Assembly: GCA_029465975.1 (NCBI GenBank)
Contig: CM055739.1
Location: 6,304,628-6,368,627, forward strand
DNA: 64,000 nt
DNA from: Dallia pectoralis
Lineage: Eukaryota; Chordata; Actinopteri; Esociformes; Umbridae
Direction: 5' to 3'
The position numbers and the translations under genes are program-made. The notes beneath the pieces were generated by a model, which saw only the letters and a list, made by a program, of their open reading frames with translations, searched no databases and was not told the origin of the DNA. Shown here piece by piece: positions 46,677-60,800 of this stretch (positions are counted from its first letter, which is position 1; each line of letters opens with the position of its first letter).

Positions 46677-48003
46677 GAGTTACATTTGTCTCAAAAAGAA
46701 CAAACAAAATTATTACTATTGCAACCAAAAAATGTGTATTGCAAACAAAAACATAAATATTGAATGCAAAACATCCACGAAAAGGTATCCGCAAGAAATC
46801 AAAACGTTTTAAATGCAAAGACAAATGTATTGCAGTTTTTTTTCTATCTCTGCTTTTTTGCGCTCGGTCTTTTTTGCAGTTGCGAGTTCAGGTTTTTGCT
46901 CTCGGTTTCTTTTTTGCAGTTGCGAATTTTTGACACAATTGTAACGTGTGGGCGGGGTTTAGATGACTTCCAAGAAGACAGGTCTCCACTGGTCAGCCGG
47001 ATTTCAAGCAGTAGATTGTGTAACGGGCGTACTTTCTCATCAACGGTTCTCTATTAACTTGAATGCACGTCCGTTAACCCTTGTTAATTCTGCGTTGTGT
47101 TCTTGTTGAGTTTTGTGAAGGAAAGACCCCAAACTGTGAACATTTTCTGATTCCTCCTTTAATGATGATGGAACAGAAGACGTCTGTACAAATAAACAAA
47201 ATACAAAAAGCTGTAACATGCAGTCTCTCCCACACGGCACACAGACTTCCAGCTCCTCCCCTCAGCTAGACTGGCGCAAACTGACCACATATACACAACT
47301 GATAAAACCTAAATAAAAATGTGAAAAGAACTAAATAAATTAAGAGAATTATAATGAACATTATACACATACCTGTACAAATAAACAAAATACAAAAAGC
47401 TGTAACATGCAGTCTCTCCCACACGGCACACAGACTTCCAGCTCCTGATGGCAGATACACATACAGAAACCCTGTAATCTAGCACGTGGGAACCAATCAA
47501 TTATAAAACTTGCAAAAAGTTAGTTGCAATGTTTATAATTGATCGACGCATTACTGCATGTTCAACCCTAACATTTATACATACATAAAACAAGGTTTTC
47601 AACAACCAAAAACTCAAATAAATGTTTAAAACTGATGCACAAAATAATACATTACCTCCCCTCAGCTAGACTGGCGCAAACTGAGAGGAGCACATAAATG
47701 ACGACACAAACATGCGCTCTCTTAAAGTGACAGTACAGGTATACATATACACAATGAAACATCTCAAACATATAAAAAACTATATTTATCTGGATTTGGT
47801 GATATTTCAACCGTACAAATAAACATACAATTTCAACCTGGTTACATTTGCATTCTTTGAATTTCATTCGTCTATGTCTCGATGGCAGACTGTATACATG
47901 TAAAATGTCTAGGAACAAAACCCAATACTATAAAGTGAGTTTGTGAGCATACCACCCGAGGCTGCAAAAAGCCACGTTCCGGCTGCCCAGCCATCGTGAC
48001 AAT
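46677..48003. repeat. AT-rich intergenic DNA with a shuffled duplication
   Basis: No gene. A block of about 77 bases at 47186-47262 (CTGTACAAATAAACAAAATA, then CACACGGCACACAGACTTCC) recurs at 47373-47449. The sequence following the first copy (CTCCCCTCAGCTAGACTGGC) recurs separately at about 47656-47684. The pieces look like one ancestral segment copied and split. Confidence 0.75.
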
Positions 48004-48867
48004 GCCTGTACTACGAAGCAAGAACCTGGGTTTTTGGTATCACAACGTTGGTTAACCTCTCAACGGGTTACATCGCCATGGTAACTTATGCTGCGAACCT
48101 AACCTGCTAGGGAGCAGCACCTCCTACTGACCAATCAATTCTCGATTGAATATGGCGTCACCATTCTTAGAAGATCCCGTTGAGCTCGGTGCACGAATAG
48201 TGAGAGGATCACTTAAGGGAGCAAGGATATTCAGCTACTTTAGCCGTATGCTGCCAGTGCGAATGTGAATTAAATGCAGCATACACTATTTGTAGGGTTC
48301 CCCAGGGTGGTCGAATGGTTTGAATTATGTTCTTTATTTGTTCCCAAGACCGCTCCACACTGCCAGGGTTGCTAAAGGTATCCAGCAATAATAATGACAC
48401 AAGACAATTAATCTCAGCAACACATTGCTTTAATTGAGCACACATGTATAATTACAGTGAAATTTAGTCCTACGTTAATGAATGGCCAATGATAGTGATG
48501 AGTCTGTATTCACGCATTCACACAGTCGGCAATCTTTTGCCAGCTTTCCTTTTCTCTTTTTGGCGGCAGCAACTGATACTTTTCGCCAGTATGACCGTTT
48601 TATATTCTTAATATTTTTCAATTATAATTATTTGCTCCTCTTGCGTGAAATAAGATGCTCTACACTTGTCCATGTCTGCGATTGGTGGTATGGTGCAAAC
48701 TCCGCCCAATTGTGTGAACGTGCTCGTAGCTAGATTGGGAAATCTTGGGTTGATTGAACAAATTGATAACCACCGTTATGACATCTCTTAGATCTCAAGC
48801 GTCAGGTTCAGTGAAGCCAGTTAATGGAAAGTACCCGCTGAACTTGTTTATATTTGTTAATACAGGC
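48004..48867. mobile_element. PIF/Harbinger element relic
   Basis: The left end GCCTGTACTACGAAGC has the look of fish Harbinger/ISL2EU termini. At 48152 the + strand opens MASPFLEDPVELGARIVRGS, the usual N-terminus of HARBI1-like transposases, which then breaks off. On the - strand (48209-48445) is a piece like the Myb/SANT partner protein (SWEQIKNIIQT). Two opposed genes are typical of this superfamily. The right end near 48867 (TACAGGC) is uncertain. Confidence 0.65.
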
Positions 48868-49527
48868 CTCTGGTGCATTATTTTACCAAATTGACCAACA
48901 ATTCTGGTTTTAGCACTTTATAGTGAAGTACTCAAGAGTAAAAGTATTGATTCCCTGGAGTAATTGAGAAATAAGAATCAAGCAGACTCAATCAAGGTAC
49001 CTAAGAAGTGGATAAGAAGTATCCCTCAACATCAGCAATCGTTATCTTAGTCTGTGTGTACTGGTCTTTGAAGAAAATTAAAATCCTTGTCAAAGCCAAA
49101 TCTTTGAGAATATATTGCGTGATAAGTAAAGCCATGAGAACAATCAATCAAATGTATTTTATAAAGCCCTTTTTACAGCAAAGTCGTCACAAAGTGCTTT
49201 TACAAACACCCAGCCTGAATCCGACAGAGCACGCATCGACAAGTTGAACAGGTTGAACTAGACAACCAGTCCAATTGACACCCAGAATGTAATAATCCCA
49301 AAATGAGGTTTCTGAGACTATTTATTTGTTCATGAGGAAAACTTAAGCCTGGTAATAGTCCACACACCCCTCATATTACATCAACACAATCAGCCTGCAC
49401 AACATGTTATTTCCTTATTGATGTCAGATACAAAGACTGGTCAACAGAATCAACCACAACTAAAATAACATTGAGGAAAAAAAATAAATAAGAACCACAC
49501 ATTTTTAAACAGGTGAAATAAATATAT
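48868..49527. other. Intergenic with fish dispersed-repeat fragment
   Basis: No gene. 49141-49255 carries AATCAATCAAATGTATTTTA, AAGCCCTTTTTACAGC, CACAAAGTGCTTTTACA and CAGCCTGAATCCGAC. It is a fuller copy of the repeat at 38613-38710. Confidence 0.6.
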
Positions 49528-50107
49528 TTTATTAATTTCATCATCATTATCATAATTATGAACACATTAAAGTGCCAACTGACTGACAATTGTCTCCTAA
49601 CCCTTTTCCATTCAGACATCTCCTCCAGATTACCATTACCGGAGATTGTTGGGTCATAGCCCGGTCCCAGATCTGTTTTTGCATGCCTACTCCATCACTG
49701 TCATTTGACACTGCAAACATTTCTCGTAACTAATAGCACGATAAATTGGTACTCGGGCTGTAACCAACAGACCTCATCCTTGTCAGTGGTCCTTTCTCAG
49801 GATCCAACCATGCATAAAATCGCCAATAAAAAAGAAAAGTAACTAAAAAATATATATTAAAAAATTATGCATACCACTGATATACATATCTGATATAAAC
49901 AGGCTTATTGGTCACAAACCAAATAGAATTATAAACATGGCTTATTTTACAATACACAGAACATACAAGAGGGACATAGGTATGATCTTTCTTTTTAAAA
50001 AGGGTACATTTTTCAAATGTTTACATTTGTACATTATCTTTTAGGGATTTTTTGTACACTCAATGCACAAGGCATTTTAGGCGCTGCAGTGTACTTCGAG
50101 CACAAAT

Positions 50108-50116
50108 TGCAGCACG

Positions 50117-50167
<51 letters not shown>

Positions 50168-50198
50168 GCACGCACGCACGCACGCACGCACACACACG
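50108..50198. repeat. (CA)n then (CGCA)n microsatellite
   Basis: A run of CA repeats grading into seven or so CGCA units, then CA again. Confidence 0.95.
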
Positions 50199-50610
50199 AG
50201 AAGTGCTTTAGCACCCTGGAGTGGCACCATTAGCCTATACAAGCGCATATTAGACTATTGGTGTAGTCAGTCTGTGATACTCAGGGAATTGCAATGTTGA
50301 GAAGCCTTTCCTACAGTATGTCAGTGCACTGCATTCTACATCAACCGCCGTGTCCCAACTCATCTCCTCAATCCTGTCACATCTACACAAGAGCTAGGAC
50401 ACTTGTATCAGGAAACCGTTGTTTCAGCTTGATGACAGCTGCAGTTGCCTAGGGAGCAGAGCAACTAGCCATTACTGAAGAGAGAAACCGCTGACGGAGG
50501 AATTGCCTTTGACGATGTATTGTCTTCTGACGGAAAACGTCACATTATTATGAGTCTCGTCACCTAAAAAAGCACCAAGTGCTTTTCCTTCATCAAAATT
50601 GATAGGGAAC

Positions 50611-50765
50611 ATAAGCCCCTCCCCTTTCATTGTTGAACCTAAACCCCTCCCCTTTCATTGTTGAACCTAAGCCCCTCCCCTCTGTTGTTGAACCTAAGCC
50701 CCTCCCCTCTGTTGTTGAACCTAAACCCCTCCCCTCTGTTGTTGAACCTAAACCCCTCCCCCAGT
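50611..50765. repeat. 27-bp minisatellite
   Basis: Five to six copies of a 27-28-bp unit, TTGTTGAACCTAAACCCCTC then CCCTCTG, in the map3k2 downstream region. Confidence 0.93.
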
Positions 50766-53700
50766 TTTCCAAACACGTAGTAAATAATGTTCGGAACATC
50801 AAATCACAATGTTATTGAATATCGATAAAATCGACGAGCAAGTTATCACAATAATGTCTGTTAACACAATCCTACTTTTGGAATTGAGGAAGTATCGTCT
50901 GGGTAGGTCACAAGGCCACTTGCCAGCCAGTCGCAACAGTACAAAAGGACTGATCAGCAATTTTTTTTTTAAAGCCAGGCTGGTCTACATGTGTATGGTT
51001 GAGAAAGCAAAGCTAAACTAGCTAAAGGACAAGCTCCCACATTACAATCCAGCTGAAGATCCTAGTACTACACAACTCCACTCTAAACACACCCCCATTC
51101 ATGTACAACAAGCGCGCGCGCACACACACACAAGCAGATGTATTAAAATCAGTGTAGAAAAACAAACAAACATCAGACTAGTCCCCAAAAATGTGCAAAT
51201 AGATCATTGTTAAAACAACATAAGACAAAGAATAAAAAAGCTCAATCAAGTCGATAGCCATCATCCGATGAGAAAAGTTTGAGAAAAAGCAAGTGTTGAG
51301 TTAATATGCATCGTGTACCAGTTTCAAATAGTGCCAATGGTATTTCTGTTCTCAATTGATCCCAGGGCTCACCAAAAAGTTACATAAAAGATAAAAAATG
51401 TATATACACCAGTGCCAATATAAATGTTTAGTTTAGCTAAATGGTAAGAGGGCTACATTGGTACCATACACAGTCTTGTTGGCCCTCTGAGTACCAGTTA
51501 ATTGAGTCCAAAACATTGGAGTCGTTGACTGGTCTTTTTTCTTAATCGGCTCTACAAGTGCTCCTTGAGAGGGAGACAAATGAGGGGAGAGAGAAAGAGA
51601 AAGCTAGTGAGCGAGGCATACCAATAAAGAGATAGCTGGTACCTTCTGAAGTTTGAGGAGTTCGTATCAACATGATTTCACAGGCAAGCAGATCAATATG
51701 TTTGCTGAACTGCTCACAGGAGAGGTTGGGTGACTTTAAACGGTGTGTTCCTCATGTTTGTCTTACAGGCCGAGACAACAACAACCCCTGGTGTCAAAAC
51801 AACTGCAGCCACGGAAAAACAATACGTAAAAAAGAAAACAAACCGTACACACGGCAACACGGAACATTTGGCAATGAAGTCTTTTTGCTGGGACTGTTTA
51901 GGCTCATCAGAGAACCGCCCGAAAACTACAGGATGGTGGCACAAATAAAAAAGAACAGATGGCAAATCATTGAGTACTCTTGTGTAGGAACACAATGATT
52001 CCACTGGGCGATTCAATTAATGGTGATTTTGATGATGACCACCTTTTAAAATATAGAAGTTGAGATATTATAAGTGCTTAGAGAGTGTAGCAAGTACACA
52101 AGCTTATACCCAACGAAATACAGTGAGAACTGTAACCAGTGCTTAACACTAACTTGTGTGTGTGTGTGTGTGTGTGGGCGCGTGCGCGTGTGTACGGTCC
52201 ATGCAAATGGGAGTGTTTGTGAAAGCAAAAGAGTGTTAGACAACACACACTACTATGACAACATGGTGCCTTGTGGACAGGGCAGACAGCATTATAGTAC
52301 CATACAATGTCCAATAACGGAGTACTGGAGTAGAAGTATTCACAAGAACTGTTGAGTATTGAGATTAGCATCACTGCAGAGCTCTTATCCGAGTACTGTT
52401 CCAATACAGCAGTGGCTTAGTCAAGATTTAAAACCAAACGAGTAAGAGAGCGCACGCGCTTCAGCACAAAGTAGTACCTGATTACTTACAATAGGCCTTC
52501 GAACACTGAGTAACAAGCATCGTCATTGGCTAACCGTTCTCCAGTCTTCCTGTGTTCAAAAACGGTTCAGTACCTGTCGACCAATCAACTACCACCTCTT
52601 TGACTGGTTCAAATGACCCGAGGCATGTGGTCATGTATTTCTCAATTCATTAAGAGCTGAATGTGAGACTGAGGCAACAAAGCAGTTATAATGAGCACCC
52701 TACGTTTCTGCGTAGGTGTTTGGATTGTATCTGATCTGAGGTCAGCGAACGACCTATGACACCGGAAGGGAATGAAGGTAGGGACTAATGCCAGACTGAT
52801 ACAGAGAGATGAAGGCAGAAGATAAAAAAAAAAGAGCAGAAAGATTCTGGCTGGGCAACACAAAAAAAAAAAAATTTGGACAAGATCCTTACCGTACATC
52901 ATTTGGTACCGTTCTTACACCTACAGACAATGTTTTCAACCTAAATACATGCTCCTACACTGTTAAAAAGGCACACGGCAAAAGGGATCAGGGTTTTGAC
53001 CACAGAACCATACTGACACACAGCCTGACAAGACAGACACAGAGACAAATTTAAGCAAAAGATCCTGCAACAAAACATTTCTTTTTTTCATCAGCACAGA
53101 GTGAATTCTACAGTACCAGTAAAAATAACTGTATTAAGTTCTGGATGTGTTCTACTGGGACTGGGGATGTGCAAATGGGAGGGGTGCTCAAATTCATACC
53201 TGGCTAACCAAAACATCACTCCTGACCCAAACATGTTATTTTAAATGACTCTGATACAAAGTACCTTCCAGCCGATGGGAAGAATGGGAATATACCTTCT
53301 AGACGGGTGGTTATCGTTCATAAAGCCACGTCGCCAATCCAGCCAGAGGGTTATTTTTGTTAAGACAAAAAACATACCGAATGTACTATTTTAAAAGGAA
53401 TCCAACTGTATCAAATGATAAGAGCTACAATAATACAATATGTTATTAAACTGGACACAGTCAATCACAAACAAAATCCAGTAAGTCAAGTTACATCCCC
53501 AACAACAGCGGATGGTTTTTTTCTTTTTTCTTTGACAGTGAGAAATTCAGTGCGGCCTCCCGCACCCAGTTGAATTCTAAATGCGACCCCCCCACCTGGG
53601 GAAAAAATAGTTTGACACCTCAATTCCAGGCAATCTGATTGGTCACAGAAATCAGCGTGTTGGGCCTGATAACCGGTGTTGTAGAAACGCCGATGTCGCC

Positions 53701-54810
53701 ACAGATGACTTCAGGCAGTCGGAGAATAAAATGTGCAGCAGCAGAAATTAGTCCGAGCTGTCAGGCAAAGCAGCATAGGCAGAAGTGTGAAATGCAAAGC
53801 GTGTTGGTGGTTATGGTCAGGGGCGTCCTCATCCTGTGTTCTGGTTCGGGTTTCTATAGCAGCGTGTTCAGAACAGAAGCCAGTGCTCTGAGGGATTCAG
53901 CGAGTACATTCTATGTCGAGTCGGGACTGCACTGTCCAGCAGGACACGGCGTGATTCAACATTCAGATGAGATATAGCACATGGAACGAACATGCCTCTG
54001 ACATGTAGAATAAGGTCTTGTTTACATTACGAGTGGGAGAGAATACAATGCGTGGCAGACTTTTCTTGGTTTGCATAATAATTTCCATAGCGCTTGAATT
54101 TACACCGGCCGGATTGTGGCATTGAATAGTGTGAAAAACAAACAAACTGCACAAAAGTTGTCACAGTTCTGAAACAACCGTCTTCACGCTCGCAAAACTC
54201 TGAAGGTGTTTTGTGTCCCAAGCTACCTCAGAAGATAGCGTCCGAGCTTTTGAGATTAACAAAATTATTGAGTGTCTCGAATCTTCTATGTCTGGGAAAA
54301 CGTAATGTAAACAAGCCGTGCGCTACCGTTGTGCCTTCATGGTGCCATTTCCATCTGCATTGTTCCACAACGTTTGTCTGAACGGATCTGTGCTCAGATC
54401 ACCTCAAAATCTACTCCAAGATCAGGTCATCTGGCTCAGTCAGCACAGCGAGTGCCACTCCACAATGGATTGCAGAAGATATTTGTCATCATAAAAACAT
54501 TTTTATAAATGTTATTTTTTACGTTTTGGTTGGGCAACTTGCCCCATTTGTGAGATTAAGGTGCAACATTCTTTTTCTAAACAAGTTCGTTCATTAATTC
54601 CTCTGTGTTAGTCTCCAAAAACAGAGATGGTCCCCCACCTCAACCAACCTCTCCATCTAAACACCAGATAACAGAAACATTCTCACCAAGTCCTCTCTGG
54701 CCCAATGGAAGTATTCCTTCTGGAGCTGGAAGGGTGGAGCCCAAAGTGGGGACAGAAAATGATCAAGGTTCGTCACTGGAAGAACGGGGGTCAGAGGTTA
54801 GGGGAAAGAG

Positions 54811-57800
54811 CTAGTGAACAAAGATGTGCCTCAGAAGATCATCCGCCGAAGGCCTGTGCTTGGATTCCACAAAAATGCGCTTGATGAAGTCACGACCATG
54901 ATCGGAGAGGTGGGCAGGCAGCGAGGGGTTGGTGGGCTGGGTGGCAATCTTAAAGATGGCCGCCATGGCCTCGAATTCCGCCCAGGGAGGCTTCAGGGTC
55001 AGCATCTCCACCACGGTGCAACCCAAACTCCTGAAGAACAAGCCATCACCACAACCACTGTTATTATCACCAGCATTCTCCCTCTCATACCACAACCACT
55101 ATCATCACCACCAGCATTCTCCCTCTCATACCACAACCACTATCATCACCACCAGCATTCTCCCTCTCATACCACAACCACTATCATCACCACCAGCATT
55201 CTCCCTCTCATACCACAACCACTATCATCACCACCAGCATTCTCCCTCTCATACCACAACCACTATCACCACCACCAGCATTCTCCCTCTCATACCACAA
55301 CCACTATCATCACCACCAGCATTCTCCCTCTCATACCACAACCACTATCATCACCACCAGCATTCTCCCTCTCATACCACAACCACTATCATCACCACCA
55401 GCATTCTCCCTCTCATACCACAACCACCATCATCACCACCAGCATTCTCCCTCTCATACCACAACCACTATCATCACCACCAGCATTCTCCCTCTCATAC
55501 CACAACCACTATCACCACCACCAGCATTCTCCCTCTCATACCACAACCACTATCATCACCACCAGCATTCTCCCTCTCATACCACAACCACTATCATCAC
55601 CACTAGCATTCTCCCTCTCATACCACAACCACTATCATCACCACCAGCATTCTCCCTCTCATACCACAACCACTATCATCACCACCAGCATTCTCCCTCT
55701 CATACCACAACCACTATCATCACCACCAGCATTCTCCCTCATCAACACCACCATCCTGATAATCATCAAGATATCTACATAGTAATTATTGCCAATTTTC
55801 ATCCTATTTGCCTCCAACTAGGCACGGTCAACTGGAGATTCCACACCGATCTGCCAGTCATACTAAACACGGGTCGATCCCTTGTTGAATAGTGACGTTA
55901 AGACTTGTTGGACAATTGAATTCCTCTGTTGTTGACCTTGTACTGTTGAACCTAGATTCCTTCTCCCAACAAGAGGCCTAACGGTAAATGATCTAGATAA
56001 AACTCTCAGAGGTCTCATCGAAACCTCTTGAACAGAAAAAGACAATGACTAGAAAACCATTGTCCCAACCAGTCTTACCAGATATCCGCCTTCCGGCCAT
56101 AGCCCTCTCCACTGATCACCTCAGGACTCATCCAATAGGGAGTGCCTGTCACTGACATGACCTCTGACCCCGACAGACAGATGGTCTGCAGCCGACGACT
56201 CGCCCCAAAGTCCCCCAGCTTTACATTGCCTGCGGAGTCCCGCAGGATATTGGCCCCTGGAGAAGATTTATGCAATCAAAGATGGTCTGAATGGACGTCC
56301 CATTAAGCGCGCACACACACACACACACACAATATGAACACTGTGTTCTACCCTGTGTTCACCCACGCCACCCTCATCCCATCGCCCGGGTGCCCCCCCT
56401 CGTCCGTCCGTCCGCCGCCACCCTCGTCCGTCCGCCGCCCCCGTCATCCCATTAGCGCGTTCCCCCAAACCTCTACCTTTGATGTCTCTGTGGACTATCA
56501 TGTTGCTGTGTAGGTAAGACAAGCCCTCGAGGATCTGCCGGGTATATCGCCGTGTCACGTTTTCTGTCAGTGCCCCGTACGACTTCAGTTGGTCTTTGAT
56601 AGAGCCCTGGGGACACAGACGACAAACATGAGTGGAAAGGAAACATAGGGGTCGTCATAACTGCAGTGGCTACCTGTTAATCATCCTGAAACACAGCATA
56701 TGTCCTCAGGTTGGTATTAATGTGCTTCTGAGGCTAAAAGAAAACTTAAAACCCCCAAAAATATAGCATAACCATAAGTACTGACATTGTTCACATGTTT
56801 TTTTAATGACAAGCATTGGAAAACAAGCCAGACTCACCCCTGGCATACACTCTGTGAAGATGGACAGCGTTCTCTCGTTGACGTCTCGTAAACAGCCGTA
56901 GTACTGGACGACCCGTTCGTGGGACAAGTTCCTCAGTAGCTCGATTTCGCTCTCCAAGGCGCTAACCTCCTGGAGGGACCAAACGCTTCAGATTACAGGT
57001 GTTCTCGAACCTCTAACCAAGTCATACCCACCGCCCGGACCCACAGTGCTCCCGCCCCACTCACCTTGGTGGTCTCCGGACTTCCTGGGTCAAAATGGAC
57101 CTGTTTAACCGCCAGCTCCCGGCCTGTGTCCGCGTCGTAGCAGAGGAACACCCGGCCGAACGCGCCCTGACCCAGAAATTTACCCAGTCGCCAGTTGGTG
57201 GGGGCCCGTGGAGCTGGAACCAAACCCAGGGACAAAGCAACGTTAATATCCTCCTGCCTGACCACACCTCCATCTCTCATAACCATCCTTCCCCCATTTC
57301 CACCCCCGGGTTCTAGCCTTAGCCTTCATCCCTCCCTACTCACAGCGGCTGGGGGGGCTGATGTCCATGACGGACAGGGGTGGGACGGAGTTGTCGCTGC
57401 CCCGGCGCCTTCGTCCTCCGGGCTCGTCCAGGTCAGGGGTGAAGATGCTGCTGCCACTGCTGGTGCTGGGGGAATGTTCGGTGGGGCTGAAGTTCACCGG
57501 GGAACGGAAACCATGTACCTGGGTTCGCCGCGCCCGTGGGAACGTCTTCCGACCTTTGGGAACAGGCAGGCAGGAACGAACAAAGATAAACACCAACAGT
57601 TCTCCAACTGCCTCTAAAACGCTAAAACAACAGCCATGCTTTAGTGAGAGTCCGTGGTCCAATACCATCTGTGTAGTCCTGGTGGCCAAAGGAGACCTGG
57701 AATTGGCGCGGATAAGTGCCACCTTTCCCCGACTTCTCAAAAACGGGAACATCGTACTCCGGGAAGTCCTGGTGGTTGTCCGGATAACTCTGCGCTCGGG

Positions 57801-60800
57801 GCATACATGACTTGGGATAGTTTTCGCTGCAGGGAACACATTTCATACTTTAAGAGGCGGGAAAGCAAAAAAAGGCCTCCGCAATGAACGACAGATAGGC
57901 GCTGTACCGCCTGGAGCGCTGGTCGTCTGTCACGTACCTATCCAGTGGGCTGTCCAGCGAGGGACAACTCCCTGACGCAGAGTTCTCTGGACTGCTCATA
58001 GACAGAGGGTCCAGCATCTAGAGGGTAGACAGAGCAGCAGAAAACGGTCATGTGCCAAGCAGTTCTACACCATTGCGTTTGTCCGATTAAATGCACACCG
58101 AGTTGTTTAACCTGAAGGGATTGGAACGGTTTTCACACAGTTCAAGTGGAGGTGCAAAATGGACCACTAGGGGGAGTGAAACACTATGGAAAACCAAACA
58201 TCTTCCTAACTTGCATTTTAATGTGAATGTAGTACAATGTTTCAGTCAAACTGAATTAAATAGCCATTGCAAAGTCGCATGGACGAGATGATGAAAGGTA
58301 TTCCTTTATTGGTATAAAAATCCCTAGACCTGACCTATTTATTGGACATTTCAGTTTCAAATATATAAAAATCATTAGTTGTCATTATTACATTTTTTTA
58401 GGATTTGATCAAACTGTGTTTATCAGGATGTAAAATTACTGTGTGTTTCATTGCATCACTCCCGCCAACCCTCTGGTTGCACAACATCCACCGACAAAAA
58501 TTGGTGATGTAATTAAACCAAACAATGCCCGCCCTCCCCTGTTCATTGGCTAATCATTCCCAGCCGTCACAGAAACTCCACCCAGTTGTCTTGTGTTAAA
58601 TGGTGAACGCCCTCAATGGCAATACACATGGTAAGCAGGTCTGTTGTCCCCGTGAAGGGAGTTACCTGGTCCATGCTCTCTGGAATGAACTCCCCCTCAC
58701 TGTTGATGCTGGTGAAGGAGCCATTTCTCGCTACCTGCTGGAGGGCGTCAGGAATGTAACCCGGTGGGGGGGAGCTGCGGTCCCCGGACTTGAACCCTGG
58801 AGGACGGAAAAATATATTTCTAGCCAATCATGTGATTTTAAACATTGGGTGTTTAAATGAAATATATCATTAGATGGGGGGGGTTGTGTGGCTAGACAAC
58901 ATAAACTCAATAGACACATTTGGAGGTTTCTACTGCCACAGAGCAAATCCCGATTAAAGACACACCAGATGGGGTAAGGGTATTTACTCGACCGACGGCA
59001 AGACAGCACAGACACGAACACACGTGAAAGCCCAAGAGTTGAGAACCCAGATATCAATGCAAGCTTACTACTTCTGGGTCTTGCCCGGAGGCGGTCATTG
59101 TCCAGGTCTTCCAAAAAGCCAGGGGGATCCATGTTTGAGAAGACATTCTGAGAGTAGGAATGAAAGGTATATAAATATGTATTCAACATGTGCAGTCTCT
59201 GTGCAAAATGAGACAGACAGCAAACAACAATCTTTAATTAAACTCCCACGATAGGAGGCTCAAAACGATCCCAAGGCCTGCGCTTTCAGCAAAAACTAGA
59301 TTATACCACTTCCTGTCCAGAAATTGAATAAAAACACACAGTGACTTCTGGGGATGAACAAATATCTGTTTTATGGCTGTAATGCGGTCGATTCGAAAAC
59401 AATGACAGGAACCTACAGTGAGCACCATGATTAAGGCTATGGAATTAAAGTTGACAGTCTCCACCACAAACTCATTGTCAATAAATCGTTTCAAATGCAA
59501 AGTGCTAAAATACAGAACCAAAACATCAACAAAGGACTGAACGACCAGGTCCAAGACAAACCTGAAAGGAGACCCGGTGGGTCAGGAGAATCATGAGACT
59601 CTTCATGTGGACACTGCGATCCAGGAGCTCCACGGCTGTGTTCAGGTCATCCTGAGTGGTCAACGGAATCACCATCTGGGAAGAGGGAGGCGGGGGGGGG
59701 GGCTAATGAGGATGTTTTCTCAGTGACACATTTCAGTGGGAATTGCTTTTGCTTGTGATTTGACGGCCGAGGAGGAACCCAGAAAATGCTGAAGGCTTTA
59801 GCCTGTGACTGGTACCTCATGGTTGGTGTAGTGCAGGTCCAAGACCTGACCGAAGGCCACCTTGGCTTTGTTCCCCAGGTCTTCAAGGCTGACTGGCCGG
59901 GAGAACTGTAAGATCCTCTTCTCCCCTTTGAACTCAAACTTAACTCGCACAACGTTCTGTACAAGCACACACACACACACACACAAGCTTTCAGTTTGAA
60001 GTGTACACAGTAATTGTTGCATCTATGTAGGAAACTGGTTACACTGTCATTAACGGTGCTTAGTAAGTGCGACACGTGGTCAGACCTGATTTTTGGGTGA
60101 GGAAGGCTTGGGTTTGGCCAGGTCAGCTAGGATCATGGCTGGTCGCCTGGAGCGGTGCAGTACGGCCAGGTCCTGCATGATGGAGTTCAGCGCCTCCTGA
60201 TCATCTGTTCAGAACATGGGGGAACACGATTAGTCAGTCTATCGAGTGCAATTATGCCACACACACAGATATGTCCTGGACACTTCCCCTCTTTATCTCC
60301 AGATGATATCTTGCAAATTGTAAATGTATTTCGGCGTGACTAATTGCACACCAAACCACATCCCCTTTTTCAATAGCTTACTTCTCTCTTTAACGTGTCC
60401 CTGAATCCCAGATGCCTTCTAGAAGACCAGAGTAACTCCACTTCTCAAGAAACCCATAATCAAACGTATAAGCTACAGGCCGGGGAATCGCCGGTCTCTA
60501 CAGGCCGGGGTATCGCCGGTCTCTACGCATTCCAAAACACTTAAATGCAGTATTGGACCAACTCACCTGTTCTCTCTCTGAACCAGTTAGGGTTTTGAGA
60601 CAGTTCACACAACCAAGACAGCACAGTACGTTACCCAATTTTTCAAAAATGATGCTAGGAGTTGTGCGTGAGTGGAGGAAATTAGCTGTTCGTTAAGTCC
60701 ATAGTGAAATAGGCTACTTTTGCACCACTAACGCAAGTTTACATTTCGTTCATCTTTTTCCGGACATTTAATCAATGCAGGCAAACCTTATAATAATAAT

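Larger units (their letters stand above)
49528..54810 (-). other. Possible very long map3k2 3' UTR
   Basis: This stretch directly follows the map3k2 stop codon on the - strand and holds no other gene on either strand. Mammalian MAP3K2 messages have multi-kilobase 3' UTRs. A - strand AATAAA (TTTATT, 49528-49533) is a candidate distal poly(A) signal. Nearer signals may be used instead. Within it are a (CA)n/(CGCA)n tract and a 27-bp minisatellite. The extent is inference. Confidence 0.35.

Noticed and set aside
54814..55782. 322-codon + strand frame over the end of map3k2
   Set aside because: Antisense of the last map3k2 exon continued into the 41-bp minisatellite; three copies of 41 make an in-frame period.
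57361..57810. 149-codon + strand frame
   Set aside because: Antisense of map3k2 exons, whose phases and protein match are unambiguous.
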